This document shows, piece by piece, positions 15,830-24,381 of a DNA stretch of 64,000 bases (position 1 is the first letter of the stretch; every line of letters starts with the position of its first letter). The stretch lies in the NCBI GenBank assembly GCA_964417895.1, contig CAYQJS010000001.1, positions 1-64,000 on the forward strand. The letters are read 5' to 3'. The position numbers were made by a program, and so were the translations under genes. The notes under the pieces were generated by a model, which was not told the origin of the DNA, ran no database searches, and was given only the letters and a program-made list of their open reading frames with translations. The stretch is from CAYQJS01 sp964417895 (GTDB lineage: Bacteria; Chloroflexota; UBA6077; SHYK01).

Positions 15830-16549
15830 ATGGAGATTCGGACCGAGAGGGGCGATCGACCCCGGGAAAACTGGGCCGACGAATCGTTTGTAGCCTATTG
15901 GCTGGAGCGGGAGAGCACGCGCTCCCCCGATCGAATGCACCAGTTCGCCGTGGTGCGCTCGCTCGTGCCGCGCCGGCCGGACGAGGCGTTCCGCTACGTC
16001 GACGTCGCCGGGGGCGACGGCTCGCTGGACGAGGTGCTGCTCGCCCATTTCACGAGGGCTCACCTCACGCTGGTCGACGGCTCCGAGACCATGGTCGATC
16101 GAGCCCGTGAGCGCCTCGAGCCGTTCGGCGAGCGGGCGACGGTGGTGCGCGCCGATCTCGCGGGCCCGGACTGGCGGAGCGCCGTCCAGGGACCCTTCGA
16201 TCTGGCCGTCTCGACTATTGCCATCCACAATCTCAGGGCCGCCGGGCGCGTCCGCGCCCTGTACGCAGAGGTCTTCAGTCTCCTGGAGGAGGGCGGATTC
16301 TTCGTCAACTTCGACTACGTGCGCGCGGCGAGCCCAGATCTGCGGCCGTTCCCCAGCTGGGCCACGAGGGATCCCGACGCCCTGTACATCACCCACTCTA
16401 CCGGCAGCACTTCACCGGGAACCCTGATCGAGCAGTTCGTCTGGCTGCACGAAGCCGGCTTCATCGGCGTTGACTGCTTCTGGAAACAGTTCGCCGCGGC
16501 CGCCTTCGGCGGGTTTAAGGGCATCGTCCGCATACCCGCAGCAGAGTAA
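15830..16549 (+). CDS. Class I SAM-dependent methyltransferase
   Basis: 239 aa, ATG preceded by gagagga. The Rossmann-type methyltransferase core is clear: RYVDVAGGDGSLDEVLLAHF (motif I, about residues 60-78), LTLVDGSETMVDRARERL (acidic end of beta-2), VVRADLAGPDW, and DLAVSTIAIHNLRAAGR (motif IV). This resembles UbiE/Methyltransf_25-type small-molecule methyltransferases. The substrate is unknown. The S41-like gene starts 12 bp downstream, so the two are probably cotranscribed. Confidence 0.82.
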   Translation: MEIRTERGDRPRENWADESFVAYWLERESTRSPDRMHQFAVVRSLVPRRPDEAFRYVDVAGGDGSLDEVLLAHFTRAHLTLVDGSETMVDRARERLEPFGERATVVRADLAGPDWRSAVQGPFDLAVSTIAIHNLRAAGRVRALYAEVFSLLEEGGFFVNFDYVRAASPDLRPFPSWATRDPDALYITHSTGSTSPGTLIEQFVWLHEAGFIGVDCFWKQFAAAAFGGFKGIVRIPAAE

Positions 16550-16561
16550 CGGGGCAGGAGC

Positions 16562-18034
16562 GTGGCCGTTCGTCTTTGCGCCGGTGCGATTCACCGCGCT
16601 ATCCTCGCGCTTCTGGCCGGCTGCCTCACTCTGAGCACCGGGTGCGTGTCCGCCGGTGGTGGCGGCGGGGGGGTGCCGGATATGGGCAGTCTGTTTGGTT
16701 CGGGAGCGGCCCAGGGGAGCCGCGAGCAGCCCCTGCCACGCGACGACCGAGCCGTGTTTCGCGCAATGGGCTCGCCGCGGGAGGCGGTCATCGACTTGCT
16801 GGGGCCCGCGGACCTCTATGAGCTGTACCGCTTCATCATCGAGACGTACGCCGATCCGGTCGATCACACCCTGCTGCTCGAAGGCGCCGTTCGCGGCCTC
16901 CACGCCGGCGCGGTCCAGGAGGGCATGCTGCCCCTCGACTCGACCATCGTCGAGATTGCCCCCATCCGGGAGTCGCGCGACCCTGACCGAGACTGGGCGC
17001 AATTCGCCGCACGGTACGACGTGCTGCTCGAGAAGCTGCTCCCCCGCGTGCGCGTGGGCCCCATCGGGCAGGCGGCTGCCCGGGGCATGCTCGAGTCGCT
17101 GGGAGACCCGCACGCGACGTATCTCGACCGCAGGACCGTTGAGGCGCAGCAGACGCGCGGCGAAGCGGGCATCGGGGTGACCCTGACGACGCCGGGGGAG
17201 GCCGCCTCCCCAATGGTGCGGGAGGTGCTTCCGGGTGGGCCGGGGGAACGAGCGGGCCTGGAAGTCGGCGATGCTATCGTTGCTGTGGACGGCAACCCCA
17301 CCAGCTCGATGTCGCTGAGCGAGGCCGCGCAGGCGGTCCGGGGGGCGGACGGCTCGCGCGTCCAACTGAGCGTCCGCCCGCGCGGCAACGCGAACGTGCG
17401 AGAGATGAGCGCCGTACGCGCTCCGCTGCGGGCCCCCGCCGTCCAGAGCGAGGTCCGCGATGGAGTGGGCTACGTGCGGATTCGACGTTTCCAGGAGGGG
17501 GTCGGAGATACGGTGAGGACGGAGCTGGCTGAGTCGGCCGCTCTCGGGGTTCGTGGCTGGATCGTCGATTTGCGTGGGACCGCCAGCGGGGGCCTCCAGG
17601 AGATGCTCGACGTGGCATCAGCCTTCATTGCGCCGCGCATCGTCGGGCTCGTTGTGGACCGCGGCCAGCGCCCCGCGCCCATGCTGGCTACCGGCCAGCC
17701 CCTCGAGCCGCTCCTGCCGACGGTGATGTTGGTGGACGGCGAGACCGGCTCGGGGGCCGAGGTCCTGGCCGCCGCGGCGCGCGAGTACCGGGTCGCGGAC
17801 CTGGTCGGAGTCCGCACGGCCGGCCGGGTCGGTATCGCGACGACATTGGGCCTGCCTGACGGGTCGGCAGCGCAGGTCACCTCGCAGCGCATTCTGACGC
17901 CATCCGGCGCCCGCCTGGACGGGGTCGGGCTCGAGCCGGACGAGACCGTCGACCTCGCCGTCGAGGACTGGGCACAGGGTCGCGATCCACAGCTGGCACG
18001 AGCCATACAACGAATCTTGAGCGTCGAATCATGA
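16562..18034 (+). CDS. S41/CtpA-like PDZ protein, predicted lipoprotein with altered catalytic lysine
   Basis: 490 aa from a GTG start. The signal peptide ends in LSTGC (Cys28), predicting a lipoprotein. Residues about 195-275 are a PDZ domain (GIGVTLTTPGEA, then GPGERAGLEVGDAIVAVDG). The S41 protease fold follows: GVGYVRIRRFQEG, WIVDLRGT, LPTVMLVDGETGSGAEVLAA. The nucleophile Ser is present (about S397 in GSGAE). Where CtpA enzymes have a GTRTFGKG-type lysine, this protein has VGVRTAGRVG, placing Arg422 there. The NNPGG-like motif is also changed to RGTASGG. It may be a non-proteolytic PDZ scaffold or an unusual enzyme. It shares an ATGA overlap with the next small zinc-ribbon gene. Confidence 0.82.
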   Translation: MAVRLCAGAIHRAILALLAGCLTLSTGCVSAGGGGGGVPDMGSLFGSGAAQGSREQPLPRDDRAVFRAMGSPREAVIDLLGPADLYELYRFIIETYADPVDHTLLLEGAVRGLHAGAVQEGMLPLDSTIVEIAPIRESRDPDRDWAQFAARYDVLLEKLLPRVRVGPIGQAAARGMLESLGDPHATYLDRRTVEAQQTRGEAGIGVTLTTPGEAASPMVREVLPGGPGERAGLEVGDAIVAVDGNPTSSMSLSEAAQAVRGADGSRVQLSVRPRGNANVREMSAVRAPLRAPAVQSEVRDGVGYVRIRRFQEGVGDTVRTELAESAALGVRGWIVDLRGTASGGLQEMLDVASAFIAPRIVGLVVDRGQRPAPMLATGQPLEPLLPTVMLVDGETGSGAEVLAAAAREYRVADLVGVRTAGRVGIATTLGLPDGSAAQVTSQRILTPSGARLDGVGLEPDETVDLAVEDWAQGRDPQLARAIQRILSVES

Positions 18035-18228
18035 GCGCGCCCGACACATCGAAGCTGGGGCCGATAGCTTGGCCGGTTGACGAAGTCGGACCCCCGGGGG
18101 GCTCGCAGCTAGAAACGGAGTGGCGAGGTCGGGTCCCATGTCCGGTCTGCGGGTTTCCCATCGGCTCTGTGAGCGGGACCAAGGCAGCCATCTGCACGAA
18201 CTGTGGATTCAAGGACGGCTGCTGCTAG
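18031..18228 (+). CDS. Small zinc-ribbon protein, unknown function
   Basis: 65 aa, start ATG 18031 overlapping the stop of the S41-like gene. The C-terminal half holds a zinc-ribbon pattern: CPVCGFPIG then CTNCGFKDGCC, two CxxC pairs 18 residues apart. The N-terminal 30 residues are Pro/Gly-rich and probably disordered. Translational coupling to the exported S41-like protein is notable, because this protein has no signal peptide. No family recognised. Confidence 0.7.
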   Translation: MSAPDTSKLGPIAWPVDEVGPPGGSQLETEWRGRVPCPVCGFPIGSVSGTKAAICTNCGFKDGCC

Positions 18229-18390
18229 CCCGACGTTGAGGGAAGAGGCATAAGACCACGGCTTAGGGCCCCAGGCCGGTCCGCACGCGCCGACTCCACA
18301 CATGGTGCACAACCCGAGATCGCTTGGTAACCGTGGGGCGCTCTGACTCGCTCGGCACGATGTCGGTGGTGTCGCGATCTGCATAACTCG

Positions 18391-18396
18391 TATACT
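18391..18396 (+). promoter_or_regulatory. Putative -10 element TATACT
   Basis: TATACTTGG lies 34 bp upstream of ATG 18430, with ribosome site agaggag at 18415-18421. The 200 bp between 18229 and 18429 shows nothing else recognisable. Confidence 0.4.
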
Positions 18397-18429
18397 TGGC
18401 CACCTTGCGTTTTTAGAGGAGTTGTCGAG

Positions 18430-18699
18430 ATGCCAATGTTTCGCCGTCTCAATGCGGACGAGGTCGCCGCTATGCGGGCGCGTCGGCGTGGGTCGGTCGA
18501 TTTGACGGAGTACAGCGACTTCATTCGTGATCTGCAGATAGGCGAGGGCGGCGAGGTTACCTTGAACTCCAGTGAACAGAAGCGCACCGTCAAGCGACGG
18601 CTGACCCGTGCGGCCCGGCAAATGGAGAAGGACGTGCGCTACCGCCGTAGCGAAGGCAACCTGATTCGGTTCGAGGTCCGGAGTCTGTCCGGCGGCTGA
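18430..18699 (+). CDS. Small basic hypothetical protein
   Basis: 89 aa with a good ribosome-binding site and an upstream TATACT. It is highly charged, with Arg/Lys clusters (MRARRRGSVD, KRTVKRRLTRAARQMEKDVR) and a beta-type C-terminus (LIRFEVRSLSGG). It starts with a short acidic/helical stretch. The composition suggests a nucleic-acid-binding or RNA-associated protein. It has no cysteine and no membrane segment. I do not recognise the family. Confidence 0.7.
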   Translation: MPMFRRLNADEVAAMRARRRGSVDLTEYSDFIRDLQIGEGGEVTLNSSEQKRTVKRRLTRAARQMEKDVRYRRSEGNLIRFEVRSLSGG

Positions 18700-18800
18700 C
18701 CGTGGGAGTCGCGAGCCTCAGAATGCGTTCCCACGCGCGTGAAGCGGCCTACCGGCTCCGCACCCGTTGGTAGCACACGACACGAGGCCCGACGGCGTGG

Positions 18801-19094
18801 CTAGGCTACGATTTCGTAAGTGCGTACCGTAGCCCGAGCGCCACTCAGCAGCTCGCGCGTCCATTTCTGGATCTCGTCGTGCTCTTTGCTCGAACGATAC
18901 GCGTCAATGGCCTCCTGCGACTCCCATATCGCCATCGAGATCAGCTCACCCGGATCGTCGGTAGAGGCGAGGAGCTGCTCTGATACGCAGCCCCGCACCC
19001 CGATCATAAGCGGCGCGCAATGCTGTTTCCACACACCGCGGGCCGCTTCATCCTGGTCCGGTGGCACGTTGGCCACGATCATTCGGACGATCAT
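18801..19094 (-). CDS. Antibiotic-biosynthesis-monooxygenase (ABM) domain protein
   Basis: 97 aa from ATG 19094. It is a short ferredoxin-like alpha-beta domain: MIVRMIVANVPPDQDEAARG, then PGELISMAIWESQEAIDAY, and the ending GARATVRTYEIVA. These small dimeric proteins include heme-degrading or quinone-monooxygenase-like enzymes and stress-linked proteins of unknown role. It lacks clear catalytic residues, so function is open. It diverges from the ABC transporter ATPase. Confidence 0.75.
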   Translation of the reverse strand: MIVRMIVANVPPDQDEAARGVWKQHCAPLMIGVRGCVSEQLLASTDDPGELISMAIWESQEAIDAYRSSKEHDEIQKWTRELLSGARATVRTYEIVA

Positions 19095-19190
19095 CGCATT
19101 CCCCTTCCTCAACACAAGAGAGGCATACAATGAATGGCAAGATTCCCCACCCATTGTAATGCGTTCCATCCTTCGACCCGGGATTAGTCC

Positions 19191-20222
19191 GTGCGATACG
19201 GCGCCAGCGTCGAGTTCCGGCATGTCAGCAAGCGGTTCAGCTCGCAGTCGAGCGGGGCCGCGGTCGAGGATCTCTCCCTGAGCGTGCCGCCGGGCGCGAT
19301 CTGCGTGCTCGTGGGCCCCAGTGGATGCGGCAAGACGACGACCCTCAAGATGGTCAACCGCCTGGTCGAGCCGACCGACGGGCAGGTGCTCATCGACGGC
19401 GAAGATGTCGCTCGCTTCGATGTTGTGGCCCTCCGCCGCCGCATCGGGTACGTGATTCAGCACGTCGGGCTCTTCCCCCATCAGACCATCGCCGACAACG
19501 TGGCGACGGTGCCTCGGCTCCTTGGCTGGCCCAGGGAGCGCATAGCCCACCGAGTCGACGAGCTGCTGTCCCTCGTCGGGCTGGAGCCCGATCAGTTCCG
19601 CCGCCGCTACCCCGCGCAGCTTTCCGGAGGCCAGCGCCAGCGCGTGGGCGTGGCGCGAGCCCTGGCAGCGGAGCCGCCCCTCATGCTCATGGACGAGCCG
19701 TTCGGCGCCGTCGATCCTATCGTGCGCGAGCGCTTGCAGGACGAGTTCCTCCGACTCCAGCGCAGGCTCGGGACCACCGTTCTCTTCGTGACCCACGACA
19801 TCGATGAAGCCATCAAGCTGGGAGATCGCGTGGCCGTTATGCAGGAGGGAGGCCACCTGGCCCAGTACAGCCCGCCCGCCGAGCTGCTGATGCACCCCGC
19901 CAACGACTACGTGGCGCGCTTCGTCGGCGGGGACCGGACTCTGAAGCGGCTCGCGTTGATGCGTGTGGCTGACGTCCCGCTCGAGGCCCCGGTCGCCGGC
20001 CTGGAGCCCACGTGCGCGCCCGAGGCTACGGTTCGGGAGGCGCTGTCCTCATTGCTGGCCACATCCGGGGGGAGGCTCCTGGTGGTCGACGACGGCGCTG
20101 GCCCGCCTCTGGGAACCCTCACCCTGGCCGCGATCGGGTCCGCGCTGCGCTCCATCGCGACGGCCTCCCTGCCCGATAGCGCGGAGGCGCCGCGCCGCCA
20201 GACCGATGGCGGGGCCTCATGA
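19191..20222 (+). CDS. Quaternary-amine/compatible-solute ABC transporter ATPase (OpuCA/OsmV type)
   Basis: 343 aa from GTG 19191. Walker A GPSGCGKTTT, Q-loop VIQHVGLFPHQT, signature LSGGQRQRVGVARAL, Walker B LMLMDEPFGAVD and switch His THDIDEA are all intact. QHVGLFPHQT and DIDEAIKLGDRVAVM are characteristic of the glycine-betaine/proline/choline group. A shortened CBS-like region follows from about residue 265. It overlaps the permease gene (ATGA) and heads a four-gene importer operon (ATPase, permease, permease, lipoprotein). The substrate is probably an osmoprotectant such as glycine betaine, choline or ectoine. Confidence 0.92.
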   Translation: MRYGASVEFRHVSKRFSSQSSGAAVEDLSLSVPPGAICVLVGPSGCGKTTTLKMVNRLVEPTDGQVLIDGEDVARFDVVALRRRIGYVIQHVGLFPHQTIADNVATVPRLLGWPRERIAHRVDELLSLVGLEPDQFRRRYPAQLSGGQRQRVGVARALAAEPPLMLMDEPFGAVDPIVRERLQDEFLRLQRRLGTTVLFVTHDIDEAIKLGDRVAVMQEGGHLAQYSPPAELLMHPANDYVARFVGGDRTLKRLALMRVADVPLEAPVAGLEPTCAPEATVREALSSLLATSGGRLLVVDDGAGPPLGTLTLAAIGSALRSIATASLPDSAEAPRRQTDGGAS

Positions 20223-20875
20223 CGGCCGGAGAGCCGCTCGTTCGCTGGGACTGGGTGCTCAGTCACCTGGGTGACATCCAGACGCGGCTGACGGAGCACC
20301 TGGTCCTGGCTGGCCTGGCGCTACTGATCGGCTTCGGGCTGTCGTTCGCCCTGAGCCTTGCCATCAGGCGCTACCCTCTCCTGTACGAGCCCGTCACCTG
20401 GGGGACGGGCGTCCTGTACACGATCCCGAGCCTGGCGTTGTTCGCATTGCTGGTGCCCTTCACGGGCCTGTCCCTCCTCACCGCCGAGATCGGCCTCGTG
20501 AGCTACACGCTCCTGATCCTGATCAGGAACACTGTGAGCGGGCTGCGCTCGGTACCCCCAGACGTCAGAGAAGCAGCCATCGGGATGGGGTACGGCCCCG
20601 GGCAGCTGCTCTGGCGTGTGGAGCTGCCGCTGGCCCTCGCCGTCATCGTCGCCGGCCTCCGAGTCGCCGCGGTCACCACCATCGGCTTGACCACGGTTAC
20701 GGCGCTCATCGGCCAGGGTGGCCTCGGCTTCTTCATCCTTGACGGGATCCAGCGATTCTTCAGCACGCCGCTCATCGTAGGGGCAGTGCTCTCGGTTGCA
20801 CTCGGGGTTGCAGCGGACGGAGCGCTCGTACTCATCCAGCGCTGGGCGACCCCGTGGGCGCGGGTCGGCGGCTAG
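20219..20875 (+). CDS. Compatible-solute ABC transporter permease (OpuCB/OsmW type)
   Basis: 218 aa, starting in the ATGA overlap with the ATPase. About five or six membrane helices, and the BPD_transp_1 coupling loop VPPDVREAAIGMGYGPGQLL that contacts the ATPase. The N-terminus HLGDIQTRLTEHLVLAGLAL matches the OpuCB/OsmW opening. It pairs with the permease that follows 5 bp later, giving a heterodimeric channel. Confidence 0.9.
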   Translation: MTAGEPLVRWDWVLSHLGDIQTRLTEHLVLAGLALLIGFGLSFALSLAIRRYPLLYEPVTWGTGVLYTIPSLALFALLVPFTGLSLLTAEIGLVSYTLLILIRNTVSGLRSVPPDVREAAIGMGYGPGQLLWRVELPLALAVIVAGLRVAAVTTIGLTTVTALIGQGGLGFFILDGIQRFFSTPLIVGAVLSVALGVAADGALVLIQRWATPWARVGG

Positions 20876-20879
20876 GCCG

Positions 20880-21701
20880 ATGAGTCTGGTCGCAGCGGTT
20901 CTCGGCTGGCTCTCCCAGCCGGAGCGCTGGCAAGGGCCAGACAGCATACCGGTGCGCGTGGCCGAGCACGTCCTCATGTCGGGGACCGCGCTCATCGTCG
21001 CGGTCGCCATCGCCCTGCCGCTCCTCGTGTTCGCCCTGCCCATCGGCATAGCGCTCGGCCACCTCGGCCGGGGCGGGGTCGCGGCGATCAACGTGGCCAA
21101 CGTCGGCCGGGCGTTGCCGTCGCTTGCGCTCCTGGCCCTAGCGCTGCCCGTGGCGTTCGCCCTCGGGCTGGGACTGGGGTTCTGGCCAACGATGTTCGCC
21201 CTCGTCCCGCTGGGGATCCCGCCCATGCTCACCAACAGCTACGTGGCCATCCGCGAGGTGCAGCGCGAGTTGGTGGAAGTAGCGCGGGGGCTCGGTATGC
21301 GTGAGTGGCAGGTGCTGAGCAGAGCTGAGCTCCCCGTCGCCGCGCCAGTGATCATCGCCGGCATGCGCAATGCGGCCGTGGCGATCGTCGCCACCGCAAC
21401 GCTTGGCGCGATCGTCGCCAGCGGCGGGCTGGGTCGCTACATCGTCGACGGGCTCGCACGGCAGGAGGAAGCGCGCCTGTTCACGGGCGCCCTCCTCGTG
21501 GCTCTGCTCGCCATCGCCACTGAGCTGGGATTCGGCCTCTTCGAACGGCTCGTCGTCTCCCCCGGAATCCGCGCAGCCACGAGGCCCGGCGAAGATGTGT
21601 GGGCCGGCGGCGCGCTGAATGGGGGCATTGCCTTTCCGCCGCCGGTGCGGTTCAATAGCGCGTCGAATTCGTACTCGGAGGATAGTGATGCTGAGGGCTA
21701 G
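20880..21701 (+). CDS. Compatible-solute ABC transporter permease, second subunit (OpuCD/OsmY-W type)
   Basis: 273 aa from ATG 20880. Five or six hydrophobic segments and the coupling loop VQRELVEVARGLGMREWQVL. The substrate-path helix VAEHVLMSGTALIVAVAIAL matches the other permease. The C-terminal 35 residues (GEDVWAGGALNGGIAFPPP and beyond) are a polar extension not usual in the family. The 3' end overlaps the start of the binding-protein gene by 14 bp. Confidence 0.9.
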   Translation: MSLVAAVLGWLSQPERWQGPDSIPVRVAEHVLMSGTALIVAVAIALPLLVFALPIGIALGHLGRGGVAAINVANVGRALPSLALLALALPVAFALGLGLGFWPTMFALVPLGIPPMLTNSYVAIREVQRELVEVARGLGMREWQVLSRAELPVAAPVIIAGMRNAAVAIVATATLGAIVASGGLGRYIVDGLARQEEARLFTGALLVALLAIATELGFGLFERLVVSPGIRAATRPGEDVWAGGALNGGIAFPPPVRFNSASNSYSEDSDAEG

Positions 21702-22599
21702 CACGTGGAAAGTCCTGCTCGCCATGGCTACGCTCGTGATCGCGGGCTGTGCGCCAGGCGCCGCGCCGGGCGCACGTCCCACGGTTCGTATCGGGTCCAC
21801 CAATTTCTCGGAGCAGGTCATCCTTGGCGAGCTCTACGCGCAGGTGCTCGAGACGAGCGGCTACACGGTTGAGCGGAGGTTCAATCTCGGCAGCCGCGAG
21901 ATCGTGGCTCCCGCGCTGGAGAGCGGCCAGATCGACATGTATGCCGAGTATCTGGCGACCTACCTTACGTTTCTCACGAAAGACGCGAGCAAGGCGAGCA
22001 CCGATCCTGTGGCGACACACCGCAGCTTACAGGACACGTTGCGGTCAAAGAACCTCACGGTCCTGGACTACGCGCCGGCCGTCGATACCAACGGTTTCGC
22101 AGTGACGAAGGAGACAGCCGACAGGCAAAACTTGAAGAAGGTGAGCGATCTGGCTCGCTTGAACAACCAGCTCACATTGGGTGGGCCGCCTGAGTGCCCG
22201 GAGCGGCCGTTCTGCCTCAAGGGGCTGGAGGGCACCTACGGCGTGAAGGTCAAAGAGTTCAAGGCGCTGGACGTGGGCGGCCCGATGACGGTCGCGGCGC
22301 TTGAAGGAAAGCAGGTCGATATCGCCGTTCTGTTCACCACCGACGCCGCGATCCAGGCCAAGAACTTCGTCCTCCTCGACGACGATAAGCGGCTCCAGTT
22401 GGCCGATAACGTGGCCCCGGTGATCCGCAACGACCTCCTCGATCGCGTGCTGGCCGACTTCGGCCCGGCCATCAACGGTGTGACGACTCGCGTGACGACA
22501 GAGGAACTGACCGGCTTGAATCGCCAGGTGGGCCTCGATAGGAAAGAGCCGAAAGACGTGGCCCGCGATTGGCTGCGCGCGAAGGGCCTCGTTCGCTAG
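21688..22599 (+). CDS. Compatible-solute-binding lipoprotein (OpuCC/OsmF type)
   Basis: 303 aa from ATG 21688 (an in-frame GTG is at 21685), ribosome site cggagga. Signal peptide with lipobox LVIAGC near residue 21. The OpuAC domain starts with TVRIGSTNFSEQVILGELYAQ, then IDMYAEYLATYLTFL, the typical region around the aromatic/acid ligand box. DKKLQLADNVAPVIRNDLL-like sequence closes the second lobe. It captures the solute outside the membrane and delivers it to the two permeases. It overlaps the convergent family-5 binding protein by 4 bp. Confidence 0.92.
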   Translation: MLRASTWKVLLAMATLVIAGCAPGAAPGARPTVRIGSTNFSEQVILGELYAQVLETSGYTVERRFNLGSREIVAPALESGQIDMYAEYLATYLTFLTKDASKASTDPVATHRSLQDTLRSKNLTVLDYAPAVDTNGFAVTKETADRQNLKKVSDLARLNNQLTLGGPPECPERPFCLKGLEGTYGVKVKEFKALDVGGPMTVAALEGKQVDIAVLFTTDAAIQAKNFVLLDDDKRLQLADNVAPVIRNDLLDRVLADFGPAINGVTTRVTTEELTGLNRQVGLDRKEPKDVARDWLRAKGLVR

Positions 22600-24293
22600 G
22601 TCACGTCCCATTCGTGGACATTCCAGGTGGGCCTTGAAGTGACGTTCCGCACCCGGTTGCCCACCAGGATCGGCCCTGCTTCGTAAAAGAAGCTCATCAG
22701 CACGACCCGATCCGTGACGTGGTTGAGGATCTGGCCGAGTACGCGCACGCGCTCGCCACGGGGGATGGTCACGTAGTAGCGGTCCACCAGGCTGTCCAGC
22801 TCGGGGTTCGCATAGCGCATACGGTTGTCGCCGACGAACCTGGTTTCGGGCGTCGGTACCTGACTGCTGTGCAGCCGGTAGACGTCATCTGGCTGACCCA
22901 CCACCTCGAATCCGGGCCGCGTTTGCCGATACTCCCGGTCCTGGTTCCGCTGCAGCGGAATGACGACCACGTCGACGCCCACCCCCACCGCGCGCCAGTG
23001 GTCCGCGACCACCAGCGTGGTCTTCTCATTCACCTCGCGGCCGGGCGTGGAGCGGAGCTCGACGGCGAGGGGTGCTCCAGAAGAGTCACGGAACGTGCCG
23101 TCGGCCCCCCGCGCGTAGCCTAAACCTTCGATCAGCTGCGCGGCCCGGCGCGCGTCGAAGTCGTAGCGAACGAGGTTACTCTGGATGTCCTTGAACTCGG
23201 GCTGCTCCGGCGTGAAGTTAGTGTGGGCGACCTGTGAGAGCCCGTTCTGCAGCGTGTCGACGAGCAGCTGTCGATCGATAGCGTGCAGCAGCGCGCGCCG
23301 GAAGGGCGCCTCAAGCAGGACCGAGGGGCTGGGGTTCAGAAACTGCGGAAATGCGCCCACTGCCCCTGCGAGGACGGGGTGCACCTTTCCATCGCTCCAC
23401 AGGTCGCGGACCTGGATCGCCTGGTCCAGCGAGAGGGTGCCCTGGCCCGAGACTGTCAGGTCGACCACGCCTGAGAGGATGCTGGCGGCCAGGGCGTTGG
23501 CGTCCTGGATGAACTTGATCTCGATCTCGTCAATCCTCGGGCGGCCAAGTGCGTACTGCTCGTTGGCATCGACGATCATGTGGCTGCCGCGGACGAACTC
23601 CCGCAGCTTGAAGGGCCCAGTGCCAACGAACTGCTCGGTCCAGTAGGCAAGGTCCCTGTACCCGGCCTTGTTCTCGGTGTACTCCCGTTCCAGGATGTGT
23701 CTGGGATGGGGCAAGCCCCGCGTGCCCGAGAAGAGGGTGTGCGCCCAGATGAACGATTTCTTCCACTTCGCCACGACGGTTAGCGGGTCGCGTGCTTCCA
23801 CGCTCTCCAACGAGTCGTAGGCGATGTTCCCGAACTCGGGCAGTTCCCTGTCTTGCACCACCTGCATCGTGAAGATGAAGTCCGCGGACGTGAGGGGCAC
23901 GCCGTCGTGCCACTGCGCGCCCGGCCGTATGCGCCAGGTGGTCTCCATGCGGCCATCCGGGAAAAGTAGCCACAGTCCATTCTCGACGCTGGGAACCGCC
24001 TCGGCGAGCGCTGGGCGCTGCTCCACCTGGTCATCCTCAACGCTGAGGCCGGTGTGGAGGAGCTGCTCCATCTCTGTCGAACCGTAGACCCTGCCAGCTC
24101 CGGCGCGTCCCGGATTGTTGTTGAGAGTCGTCGGCTCACCCCTCAGCCCCACCGTCACCTTCTTCTTGACGGCGGATTTCGGTACTTCCGAATCCTGCTG
24201 CCGCCCGCCGCCGGGGACCGCCGCTGGGGCACAGGCAACGACCAGCAGGCTCAACACGAGCGAGATTCCAGCAGTGCGCATCCAGTTCGTCAT
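22596..24293 (-). CDS. ABC transporter substrate-binding lipoprotein, family 5 (peptide/opine/nickel type)
   Basis: 565 aa from ATG 24293. The signal peptide ends in LLVVAC near residue 21, predicting a lipoprotein. The SBP_bac_5 fold is evident: GLRGEPTTLNNN, TWRIRPGAQWHDGVPLTSAD, FVGTGPFKLREFVRGSHMIV, and FRRALLHAIDRQLLVDTL. Cognate permeases and ATPases are absent from the window, so it either works with a remote transporter or scavenges. Its position at the 3' end of a minus-strand catabolic set suggests uptake of the compound that the cluster degrades. Neighbours do not reveal the ligand. Confidence 0.9.
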   Translation of the reverse strand: MTNWMRTAGISLVLSLLVVACAPAAVPGGGRQQDSEVPKSAVKKKVTVGLRGEPTTLNNNPGRAGAGRVYGSTEMEQLLHTGLSVEDDQVEQRPALAEAVPSVENGLWLLFPDGRMETTWRIRPGAQWHDGVPLTSADFIFTMQVVQDRELPEFGNIAYDSLESVEARDPLTVVAKWKKSFIWAHTLFSGTRGLPHPRHILEREYTENKAGYRDLAYWTEQFVGTGPFKLREFVRGSHMIVDANEQYALGRPRIDEIEIKFIQDANALAASILSGVVDLTVSGQGTLSLDQAIQVRDLWSDGKVHPVLAGAVGAFPQFLNPSPSVLLEAPFRRALLHAIDRQLLVDTLQNGLSQVAHTNFTPEQPEFKDIQSNLVRYDFDARRAAQLIEGLGYARGADGTFRDSSGAPLAVELRSTPGREVNEKTTLVVADHWRAVGVGVDVVVIPLQRNQDREYRQTRPGFEVVGQPDDVYRLHSSQVPTPETRFVGDNRMRYANPELDSLVDRYYVTIPRGERVRVLGQILNHVTDRVVLMSFFYEAGPILVGNRVRNVTSRPTWNVHEWDVT

Positions 24294-24307
24294 GGCCCCT
24301 CCAACAC

Positions 24308-24376
24308 GGGCAATAGGCAATGGGCGATAGGCAATCCCCCCACCATATTGCCTCTTGCCTCGTGCCTCTTGCCTCG
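24308..24376. repeat. Heptanucleotide-unit inverted repeat (ggcaata/tgcctct)
   Basis: The left arm 24308-24335 (ggcaata, ggcaatg, ggcgata, ggcaatc) faces an imperfect right arm 24347-24376 (tgcctct, tgcctcg, tgcctct, tgcctcg). All units are 7 nt. It lies between the M29/NicX-like gene and the binding-protein gene on the same strand. Confidence 0.78.
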
Positions 24377-24381
24377 TTCTC

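Noticed and set aside
15318..15893. 191-codon plus-strand open frame over the cyclophilin gene
   Set aside because: It is antisense to a clear cyclophilin and crosses into the methyltransferase start in the wrong frame, with no motif.
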